Part shown: positions 1-5,215 of the stretch, piece after piece
Numbering within the stretch: the stretch's first letter is position 1
Layout: every line of letters begins with the position of its first letter
Assembly: GCF_937967675.1 (NCBI RefSeq)
Contig: NZ_CALBSN010000028.1
Coordinates: forward strand, 1-6,562
Direction of reading: 5' to 3'
From: an uncultured Flavobacterium sp.
Lineage (GTDB): Bacteria; Bacteroidota; Bacteroidia; Flavobacteriales; Flavobacteriaceae
Length of the DNA: 6,562 nucleotides
Translations under genes and position numbers: made by a program
The notes under the pieces: model-generated
Seen by the model: the letters and a program-made list of their open reading frames with translations, nothing else
Told to the model about the DNA's origin: nothing
Databases searched by the model: none

Positions 1-68
1 TCAAAGGTGCTTTGTGCTGTTGTTGACTGAAAAAATGCCAACAAAAACACGATTAAAATATTTTTCAT
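1..68 (-). CDS. N-terminus of an exported protein (truncated by window edge)
   Basis: ATG at 68-66 opens a frame that stays open for 22 complete codons to the window edge. The residues form a textbook signal peptide: MKN, a hydrophobic core ILIVFLLAFF, then a likely cleavage site ...STTA|QS, with Gln at +1 as is common in Bacteroidota. No mature domain is visible, so the function cannot be read. It lies 61 bp downstream of a DUF6660-like small secreted protein on the same strand. Genes of that family often precede outer-membrane transport genes (TonB-dependent receptor, TolC or metal RND efflux components), so an outer-membrane or periplasmic protein is the best guess, by inference only. No Shine-Dalgarno is present; the leader is A/T-rich (GGAATAAA before ATG), as expected for this phylum. 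Confidence 0.7.
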   Translation of the reverse strand, partial: MKNILIVFLLAFFQSTTAQSTF

Positions 69-90
69 TTTATTCCATTATAAGTTAAGC

Positions 91-106
91 TTGTGTAAAA
101 ACACAA
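91..106. repeat. Short inverted repeat TTGTGT-AAAA-ACACAA
   Basis: Perfect 6-bp arms flank a 4-nt loop in the gap between the DUF6660-like gene and the truncated exported-protein gene. On the minus strand it is not followed by a T-run, so it is a poor intrinsic terminator. It could be an operator or an mRNA structure in the 5' leader of the downstream gene. It partly overlaps a TATGTTTG -7-like element at 104-111. Confidence 0.35.
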
Positions 107-111
107 ACATA
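104..111 (-). promoter_or_regulatory. Possible -7 promoter element (TATGTTTG)
   Basis: The minus strand reads TATGTTTG, a full match to the Bacteroidota -7 consensus TAnnTTTG, about 36 bp upstream of the ATG at 68. No TTG/TTTG -33 element is found at the usual 17-23 bp upstream spacing, so this may be chance in AT-rich DNA. The downstream gene could equally be read through from the DUF6660-like gene. Confidence 0.25.
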
Positions 112-129
112 AAAATCAACTCTTTTAAG

Positions 130-453
130 TTAGGAAATGAAAAACTTAGGCGGATGCCAAATGGAATCTTGATATTTAGAAATAAATATTTTCTCGTAGT
201 TCGATTGTTCTTTTTCGATTTGAAATTCAGAGAAAGTAATTTCAGGTTTAAAATCCAATTCACTTACAAATTGAACGGGACTGAAATTCAAACTCATAAT
301 GATTTTTCCTTTCTCGCAACCTGAAGATTCAGAATCCGAATTATGACAAGTTTGTTCGCAATTTTCACTCGCAAGCATTTTCATTGCTCTTACAGATGGC
401 AAAGCCACCAAAAGCAACAGATAAATGCATAGTATGTGAACTGAAAATTTCAT
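130..453 (-). CDS. Small secreted Cys-containing protein, DUF6660-like
   Basis: A 107-residue protein. Residues 1-23 form a signal peptide (hydrophobic IYLLLLVAL, then PSVRA before the likely cleavage site), so the mature part is a periplasmic or surface peptide of about 84 residues. It contains Cys32, Cys36 (C-X3-C, followed by His37) and Cys46, and ends with a SIWHPPKFFIS tail. The N-terminal style, the central Cys/His cluster and the IWxPPK tail resemble DUF6660, a family of about 100-residue Bacteroidota proteins often encoded next to heavy-metal RND efflux or TonB-dependent receptor genes. It has fewer Cys residues than I would expect for the family, and the related HYC_CC_PP type is an alternative. 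A metal- or thiol-related role is inference only. The ATG at 453 is preferred because the next Met (residue 24) would remove the signal peptide. The -7-like element TATATTTG lies only 4 bp upstream, implying a leaderless or very short-leader mRNA. A 14-bp palindrome sits further upstream. The following gene on the strand encodes another exported protein. Confidence 0.75.
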   Translation of the reverse strand: MKFSVHILCIYLLLLVALPSVRAMKMLASENCEQTCHNSDSESSGCEKGKIIMSLNFSPVQFVSELDFKPEITFSEFQIEKEQSNYEKIFISKYQDSIWHPPKFFIS

Positions 454-457
454 TCAA

Positions 458-465
458 CAAATATA
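458..465 (-). promoter_or_regulatory. Candidate -7 promoter element (TATATTTG) of the DUF6660-like gene
   Basis: The minus strand reads TATATTTG, matching TAnnTTTG exactly. The expected transcription start falls at or next to the ATG at 453. No TTG lies at the canonical 17-23 bp spacing; the nearest TTG is inside the palindrome at 487-500, 25 bp upstream. That arrangement could mean activator dependence or repression by occlusion. Confidence 0.4.
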
Positions 466-486
466 TACAAACTTTAAAAACATTTG

Positions 487-500
487 GTAACAATTGTTAC
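487..500. promoter_or_regulatory. 14-bp perfect palindrome, candidate operator
   Basis: GTAACAATTGTTAC is fully self-complementary over 14 bp and lies in the 55-bp gap between the DUF6132-like stop and the DUF6660-like start. It is 21 bp upstream of the TATATTTG -7-like box. The same GTAAC-N4-GTTAC pattern recurs at 758-771 with almost the same spacing (22 bp) to the -7 box of the preceding gene. This suggests a dimeric regulator acting on both genes; I cannot assign the regulator family. Confidence 0.5.
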
Positions 501-508
501 ACAAGAAA

Positions 509-712
509 TTAGGATTGTTTCTTTTTAAAGAAATCGCTAATCATATTGAAGAGTAATCCTCCTAAAACACCTCCATACAAAGTACTATTTAATGGTTTCG
601 AAGTAATAGAACACGTTCCAGAAACACATCCAATGTAATGGTAATAAGCATAACCCGAAATTAATCCGACTACAACTCCAATAAGAGTAATTATGATTTC
701 CTTTTTATTCAT
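509..712 (-). CDS. Small two-helix membrane protein with Cys-X4-Cys, DUF6132-like
   Basis: A 67-residue inner-membrane protein. Two hydrophobic segments are visible, at residues about 7-27 and 46-60, the second rich in Gly (GGVLGGLLF). The loop between them carries GCVSGTC (Cys29 and Cys34), then SITSKPLNSTLYG; the C-terminus is basic (KKKQS). This pattern (YHYIGC...GTC.ITS.P..STLYG) matches DUF6132, a Bacteroidota family of unknown function that I recall near thioredoxin or rhodanese genes. The Cys pair could form a disulfide or bind a metal, but nothing here proves either. ATG at 712 is the first start in frame after the AT-rich leader, with no Shine-Dalgarno. The gene has its own TAACTTTG -7-like element and an upstream palindrome, and lies 58 bp past the MBOAT stop, so it is probably a separate transcription unit from the acylation genes. 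Confidence 0.8.
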   Translation of the reverse strand: MNKKEIIITLIGVVVGLISGYAYYHYIGCVSGTCSITSKPLNSTLYGGVLGGLLFNMISDFFKKKQS

Positions 713-727
713 CTCGTTTTAAAAGGA

Positions 728-735
728 CAAAGTTA
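728..735 (-). promoter_or_regulatory. Candidate -7 promoter element (TAACTTTG) of the DUF6132-like gene
   Basis: The minus strand reads TAACTTTG, a full match to TAnnTTTG, 15 bp upstream of the ATG at 712. A canonical -33 TTG at 17-23 bp spacing is missing; the nearest is in the palindrome at 758-771. The box partly overlaps an interrupted inverted repeat TTACA-N11-TGTAA (733-737 and 749-753), which could be another protein-binding site. Confidence 0.4.
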
Positions 736-757
736 CAATGTACACAAATGTAAAAGA

Positions 758-771
758 GTAACAAAAGTTAC
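758..771. promoter_or_regulatory. GTAAC-N4-GTTAC palindrome at the MBOAT stop, candidate operator
   Basis: GTAAC at 758-762 and GTTAC at 767-771 flank AAAA; the arms extend to 6 bp (AGTAAC/GTTACT, 757-772). It has the same architecture as 487-500 and lies 22 bp upstream of the TAACTTTG element, so an operator for the DUF6132-like gene is the preferred reading. It overlaps the MBOAT stop codon (771-773). As an mRNA hairpin it would be weak and is followed only by TCTTTTAC, so a terminator role for the MBOAT unit is less likely but not excluded. Confidence 0.45.
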
Positions 772-2285
772 TAAAACTGAAAATAAATAAATGGCTGTGT
801 ATCGGCTGAAGCGGTTGCATACACTACCCAATAAATCAATCCTAGTAAAACCGCTTTTGCAACCAATGGTAATGTCGAAAATGTCTTTTGCATACCAGCT
901 AACGTTTTCACTGGAACAAAATGCCAAACCACTCCAATCGCGATTAATAAAAAGACATTTTTATACCCTAAAATAATGGTTTGCCATTGCTCAAGATTGA
1001 AAGTTAATTTGGTAATATTATCTGCAATTTGAAATGCTGTCGTAAAATCTTTTGCCCTAAAAAACAACCAACAAAACACCACAAAATGGAACGTCAAAAT
1101 AACTTGAATAGTTCTAACAAATACATTTTTAGGCAACTTAATAAACTGTCCAAAGAATTTTTCTACCACTAAAGCCAATCCGTGCAAAACACCCCAAACC
1201 ACAAATTTCCACGAAGCTCCATGCCATAAACCTCCTAACAACATCGTCATGAATAAATTGAAATAGGTTCTGATTTTTCCTTTACGGTTTCCGCCTAAGG
1301 AAATATACAAATAATCTCTTAACCAACTCGAAAGCGAAATGTGCCATCTTCTCCAAAACTCGGTTATGGAAGCGGATTGATATGGTGTTCTAAAATTATC
1401 GGGTAACCAGAATCCCATTAACAAAGCTAATCCAATAGCAATGTCTGAATATCCTGAGAAGTCGCAATAAATTTGGATGGCGTAACCATACGAAGCCATT
1501 AAATTTTCAAATGCTGTGTAACTATTTGGTGCATCAAAAACACGGTCAACAAAGTTGGATGAAATATAATCTGAAATTACTGCTTTCTTTAATAAACCTC
1601 CAATAATCAAGAATAAAGCACGATTGAAATCTTCTTTTGTTAACTTTAATTTCTCATAAATCTGCGGAATGAAATCACTTGCTCTAACGATTGGTCCGGC
1701 TACTAATTGCGGGAAAAACGACACGAAAAACAAGAAATCCATGAAACTTTTCGTAGGCTCTAATTCTCTTCGATAAACATCAATCGTGTAACTTAACGTT
1801 TGGAAAGTATAAAATGAAATTCCAACAGGAAGCACAATATCTTCAAACTTCATATTTCCGTTGAAAAGTGCGTTGTAATTATCGATGAAAAAATTCGTGT
1901 ATTTGAAATACGCTAACATTCCAAGGTTAATCAACAAACTCAATATCATGTAAAATTTACGATATCCTTGCTTAGCTTCTTCATAAATTAATCGCGACAA
2001 AACATAATCGACGACCGAGGAAAAAATTAACAATCCAAAATAAATCCCGCTTGATTTGTAATAGAAAAACAAAGAAAATAACACCACATAAGTAATGCGG
2101 AAATAATGAGTTTTTCTAGATAAAATGTAAATAATATAGAAAACTAAAAAGAATCCTAAAAAAATGGCACTATTAAATAATAGTGGTTGTTTTGGATTGA
2201 ATAAAAACCAGTTTTTAATGGTGGCTAAATCGATATTCCCTACATTTTCAAGAAACCAATTTTGTATGCTAAAAAGTGCTTTCAC
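771..2285 (-). CDS. MBOAT-family membrane O-acyltransferase (AlgI/PatA-like)
   Basis: A 504-residue polytopic inner-membrane protein of normal length for bacterial MBOAT enzymes. These take an acyl group (usually acetyl) from a cytoplasmic donor across the membrane for attachment to an extracytoplasmic glycan. Visible family motifs include LPVGISFYTFQTLSY (152-166), VAGPIVR (195-201), QIYCDFSGYSDIAIG (271-285), WRRWHISLSSWLRDYLY with His315, SLGGNRKG (329-336), and LGGLWHGASW with His355, the likely invariant catalytic His. The protein ends ...PFIYFQF, placing Tyr501 in a C-terminal motif seen in many SGNH-partnered MBOATs. The start is GTG at 2285: the only upstream in-frame codons run to a TAA at 2303-2301, and no earlier ATG exists. 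The G of the preceding gene's TAG is the first base of this GTG, so translation is probably coupled to the LysM-SGNH gene. Two SGNH partners just upstream support envelope-polymer O-acetylation. Alginate-specific function is not supported, since no alginate genes are seen; peptidoglycan or an exopolysaccharide are the realistic substrates. Confidence 0.93.
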   Translation of the reverse strand: MKALFSIQNWFLENVGNIDLATIKNWFLFNPKQPLLFNSAIFLGFFLVFYIIYILSRKTHYFRITYVVLFSLFFYYKSSGIYFGLLIFSSVVDYVLSRLIYEEAKQGYRKFYMILSLLINLGMLAYFKYTNFFIDNYNALFNGNMKFEDIVLPVGISFYTFQTLSYTIDVYRRELEPTKSFMDFLFFVSFFPQLVAGPIVRASDFIPQIYEKLKLTKEDFNRALFLIIGGLLKKAVISDYISSNFVDRVFDAPNSYTAFENLMASYGYAIQIYCDFSGYSDIAIGLALLMGFWLPDNFRTPYQSASITEFWRRWHISLSSWLRDYLYISLGGNRKGKIRTYFNLFMTMLLGGLWHGASWKFVVWGVLHGLALVVEKFFGQFIKLPKNVFVRTIQVILTFHFVVFCWLFFRAKDFTTAFQIADNITKLTFNLEQWQTIILGYKNVFLLIAIGVVWHFVPVKTLAGMQKTFSTLPLVAKAVLLGLIYWVVYATASADTQPFIYFQF

Positions 2286-3709
2286 TACTGCTTTGTCGAT
2301 TTAAATAATTCGTATGATTGTAAAAAGGCTTCAAAAAATAATTCGCCTTGTTTTTCGTATCCTGCTTTTGAATAATGCACTTTATCTTTGGCCATATAGC
2401 CTTTTGCTGCATTGCGTTTTATAGATTTATTCCCACCAAAAACATCCAAAAGATTCCAAACGGCATAATTTTTCACATGCGCATTGTCTTCGATGAGTTC
2501 TGCATATTTTTCAATGAAAGTGTTTTTATATTTTCGATGTAAAACCGAAGGCGGCGAAGTCATCACCAAAACACAAGCTTGTGGATTTTTCTCTTTAATT
2601 CCTTGAATCATTTGGTCCAAATGCGCAAAATATTGTTCGCCCGATTGTTTATCAAAACTCTCATTCGTTCCCAAAGAAATAATCACTAAATCTGGATTCA
2701 ATACTGGTAATTGCTCATTGAACAATCTGAATTTATTGTAATCAGAAGCTTTGGCGCCATTTACACCAATACTGTGATAAATAACACCTGAATTATTATT
2801 TTCCAAAACCAATCCGTTTAAAGCAAAATCTTCAATTTCTTGATTGGGAACAATCGCAATTTTATCTAAAGGCGCTTCCGAAATATAATCGTTTGAAAAT
2901 AACGAAGGTTGTAATTCGATTGGAATATACTCTGTTTTCGTTGTAGTTTTCGATTGTGTTCCTTTCGTTGGAATCGTCAAAACTTTCCCATCACGAATCA
3001 TATCACTTTTTAAGCCGTTTGCTTTTTTCAAAGCTTTTAAAGAAACATTGTATTTATCGGCAATTCCACCTAAAACCTCACCTGGTTTGACTTTATGTGT
3101 GATTTTTTTCGGAACTTTTCTTTCAATAACAATACTTTTATTAGATACTGAAACATCAAACAAATTCACATTTTGAGGCGTAATGACTTTCAATTTTGTA
3201 AAATAATATTGGGCATCTTTTACATTCAATTGAATCGCAAAATCTTTTGAAGTCGTTTCCATAGAAAAACCGCTCAAGCCAACAGGACGATTAGCATCGG
3301 CATATAAATTTCGAAAACTTTGAAAATTTCCTGAAGCAGAATAACGAATCGGAGCGCTATTATTTGTCTTAGCTACGCTATATGGAAACGTAAACCCAAA
3401 ACCACCATTCCCATACACTTTTTGAAATTGAGTACGAATTTTTGCTGTAAATAAATCCGCTTGAATATGCGAATCACCAATATGAACAATATTAATCTTT
3501 CCCGATTTACTTTGCTCTAATTGGAACATTTTTTCATAAAATGCCAAAAGTGCATTCGGGTTATGAATATCATTTCCTGTAAAAGTAACTTCAATAGAAT
3601 CGACAACAGGAAGGTCTACTTCAACAGAATCTATGGGAACTAATAAAGTATCTTGAGCAAATCCAAAAAAAGAAAATCCCAATAAAAACATCAAAAATCT
3701 ATTCTTCAT
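2285..3709 (-). CDS. Secreted SGNH/GDSL hydrolase-fold protein with inserted LysM domain
   Basis: A 474-residue protein. A signal peptide covers residues 1-18 (FLMFLLGFSFFGFA|QD), followed by a linker with a near-repeat (PIDSVEV / PVVDSIEV). SGNH block I is IGDSH (77-81, Ser80 nucleophile). The block II Gly lies in GVNGA (315-319), block III is LGTNES (346-351, Asn349), and block V is DKVH (Asp442, His445), so the whole catalytic set is present. A LysM domain (about 204-247: KVKPGEVLGGIADKYN...LKKANGL...LTIP) sits between blocks I and II, inside the catalytic fold rather than at an end. Known peptidoglycan O-acetyl esterases/transferases of this fold (Ape1/PatB class) also carry long inserts after block I, so a periplasmic enzyme acting on O-acetyl groups of peptidoglycan is likely. 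Transferase versus esterase cannot be decided from sequence. It overlaps the upstream SGNH gene by 11 nt and the MBOAT start by 1 nt. It is clearly paralogous to the upstream protein around block I. Confidence 0.9.
   Translation of the reverse strand: MKNRFLMFLLGFSFFGFAQDTLLVPIDSVEVDLPVVDSIEVTFTGNDIHNPNALLAFYEKMFQLEQSKSGKINIVHIGDSHIQADLFTAKIRTQFQKVYGNGGFGFTFPYSVAKTNNSAPIRYSASGNFQSFRNLYADANRPVGLSGFSMETTSKDFAIQLNVKDAQYYFTKLKVITPQNVNLFDVSVSNKSIVIERKVPKKITHKVKPGEVLGGIADKYNVSLKALKKANGLKSDMIRDGKVLTIPTKGTQSKTTTKTEYIPIELQPSLFSNDYISEAPLDKIAIVPNQEIEDFALNGLVLENNNSGVIYHSIGVNGAKASDYNKFRLFNEQLPVLNPDLVIISLGTNESFDKQSGEQYFAHLDQMIQGIKEKNPQACVLVMTSPPSVLHRKYKNTFIEKYAELIEDNAHVKNYAVWNLLDVFGGNKSIKRNAAKGYMAKDKVHYSKAGYEKQGELFFEAFLQSYELFKSTKQ
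2969..3103 (-). other. LysM domain coding segment inside the SGNH gene
   Basis: Codons for residues about 203-247 encode one LysM module: a start resembling THKVKPGEVLGGIADKY, the middle SLKALKKANGL and an end resembling GKVLTIP. LysM modules bind N-acetylglucosamine-containing glycans, chiefly peptidoglycan. A Lys/Thr-rich linker (TKGTQSKTTTKTE) follows before the SGNH fold resumes. Confidence 0.85.
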
Positions 3710-5150
3710 ATACCGAATCTTTATTGGTGATTATACTATCTTTTTTCACTGGCGCAGCAGGTTTTTTACGCTTTTTTCTCAATTCTTTATACATTTCGTA
3801 GCCTTTATTTAATTGGGTAAAAATTAAATTAGCCGCTTCTTTTGCACCTCTGTGATTAAAATGCGTATAATCTTTATTGGCTCTTGCTGGCTCTTGTTCT
3901 ACCCACTGAATCATGGAACCATCTCCACCCATTAAGGTATACATGTTTACAAAACTCGATTCTGATTTAATAGCATATCGCTTTTGAGCTGTATTCAAGG
4001 GAACAACAGCAGAATCGGTTTTCATCTCTAAATCGTATTTGGTTGATTTGTCGGCTGTTGACACAATTAAAATAGCTACTCCTGGAAAACACTCTTTCAA
4101 ATGTGCAACCACTTTTGCCATACGTTTTTCGTACCAACCGTAATTCAACGAACCATAATTCAACACGTTAGCTCCATATTGCAACACAATTAAATCGTAA
4201 TCTAATTTCGAATGAAAAGCACGCATTGTGGCTACATCAAAACTACCAATTGGCAATCCTGAGTTTCCTCTATTCGAAAAATTATCTACGTGAACGCCTT
4301 TTCCGTCATCAAAATTAAATCCGTAAATTGGAATAGAATCGGCTTTTTTGAAATTCACTTTGATGCTTTTCAAATTACTTTCAGAAAGGACAACTGTATT
4401 TACTAAAGCATTTGGAGTTAATTTTTTAGAAATGGTATCGGTACCAATTACATATTTTATTTTCCCATCTTTATTAGACGAACGCCCGTAGAATAAAGTT
4501 GGATGCGGTAATTCTGATGCAAATCTTGTTTTGTTTGCTTTGTATTTAACCCAAGCTACATTTGCAGTATCATTAGCATAAAACACATGCCCATTTACTC
4601 CAAAAGGATTCGACGGACGTTTTACTTTTAAATACGATTGGGTTTTCCAATTTCCTGAAAATTCATGTGTAATCGAACTTCTTGAAGCAGCTGATTCGGA
4701 TGTAATATTAACAAATCCAACTCCTTGACCTCCGAATTTTTCTTGCAAATAGGTTCTAAAATCTTTTACAATTAAGTCACCATCCGTCATCGAATCACCA
4801 AAATAGGCAATACGAACATTGCCTTCTTTTTTGGTTTCTAATTGGAAAAGTTTTTCGAAAAAAGTCGCTAAATATTGATTTCCAGTATATTCTTCAAAGG
4901 TTTCTGGTGGAAATTGAATTCCGTTTACCACTTTGTAATCAATAACGGTTTTAGCCATTGAATCTTCAACGGTTGCGTCTTCGTCTTCGGCAATAGCTTC
5001 CAAAAGCAAACTATCGACTACTACATTTTTAGAATCTAATTTACTTTCGGCAAATAATTTCTTAGGCAAAAACGTCTTGAATGCCAAAAAAGACAATCCA
5101 GAAACGATTACCACAATTAAGGTTTGAAAAAAATATTTTGATGTGTTCAT
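3699..5150 (-). CDS. Membrane-anchored SGNH/GDSL-family protein (probable O-acyltransferase partner)
   Basis: A 483-residue protein. One N-terminal hydrophobic segment (about 7-26, FFQTLIVVIVSGLSFLAF) lacks a clear cleavage site and is followed by KTFLPKK, so it is probably an uncleaved anchor with the body in the periplasm. An acidic linker (EAIAEDEDATVEDS) precedes the fold. Block I is FGDSMTDGD (Ser120), a Gly block lies at SNRGNSG (292-298), block III is YGANVLNYG (Asn328), and block V is DYTH (Asp427, His430), so the catalytic Ser-Gly-Asn-His/Asp set is complete. About 170 residues separate blocks I and II, but no LysM is seen there. The C-terminus is a Lys/Arg/Pro-rich tail (LRKKRKKPAAPVKK). 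It aligns around block I with the next protein (EKLFQLE versus EKMFQLE; GGQGVGF versus GNGGFGF), so the two are duplicates that diverged. It is the first gene of the acylation unit, 65 bp after argS. ATG at 5150 follows an A/T-only leader (ATTTATTAA). Confidence 0.88.
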   Translation of the reverse strand: MNTSKYFFQTLIVVIVSGLSFLAFKTFLPKKLFAESKLDSKNVVVDSLLLEAIAEDEDATVEDSMAKTVIDYKVVNGIQFPPETFEEYTGNQYLATFFEKLFQLETKKEGNVRIAYFGDSMTDGDLIVKDFRTYLQEKFGGQGVGFVNITSESAASRSSITHEFSGNWKTQSYLKVKRPSNPFGVNGHVFYANDTANVAWVKYKANKTRFASELPHPTLFYGRSSNKDGKIKYVIGTDTISKKLTPNALVNTVVLSESNLKSIKVNFKKADSIPIYGFNFDDGKGVHVDNFSNRGNSGLPIGSFDVATMRAFHSKLDYDLIVLQYGANVLNYGSLNYGWYEKRMAKVVAHLKECFPGVAILIVSTADKSTKYDLEMKTDSAVVPLNTAQKRYAIKSESSFVNMYTLMGGDGSMIQWVEQEPARANKDYTHFNHRGAKEAANLIFTQLNKGYEMYKELRKKRKKPAAPVKKDSIITNKDSVYEE

Positions 5151-5215
5151 TTAATAAATTTCAAGTTCAAGAGCAAATTCAAAAATCAAGGATAACTTCA
5201 AACTCAATATTCTTA
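5151..5215 (-). other. argS to SGNH intergenic spacer with TTGA hexamer periodicity
   Basis: The 65-bp spacer holds no convincing terminator hairpin or complete -33/-7 promoter (the best -7-like match is TATCCTTG). On the minus strand, six TTGA tetramers occur between 5207 and 5161, with start-to-start spacings of 6, 12, 7, 12 and 6 bases. This is a degenerate TTGAAN hexamer repeat. Read-through from argS into the acylation genes is possible. Confidence 0.5.

Noticed and set aside
78..263. Minus-strand 61-residue open frame
   Set aside because: It overlaps the DUF6660-like gene in another frame, has no domain features, and its composition is what AT-rich antisense or off-frame DNA gives.
91..324. 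Plus-strand 77-residue open frame
   Set aside because: It lies antisense to the DUF6660-like gene, has no plausible promoter or family resemblance, and the minus-strand gene has a signal peptide and recognisable tail.
733..753. TTACA-N11-TGTAA and TACA-A-TGTA as a BlaI/CopY-type operator
   Set aside because: The spacing does not match the TACA-N2-TGTA form I know for that family, and such short arms arise easily in AT-rich DNA; noted only as a possible extra site.
757..772. Hairpin as intrinsic terminator of the acylation operon
   Set aside because: The stem is only 6 bp and A/T-rich, and the following sequence is TCTTTTAC, not a continuous T-run. The recurrence of the same motif at 487-500 makes an operator more likely, though some termination cannot be excluded.
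733..976. Short open frames on both strands over the 3' end of the MBOAT gene
   Set aside because: They are off-frame or antisense to a strongly supported membrane enzyme whose frame runs to its conserved C-terminal motif.
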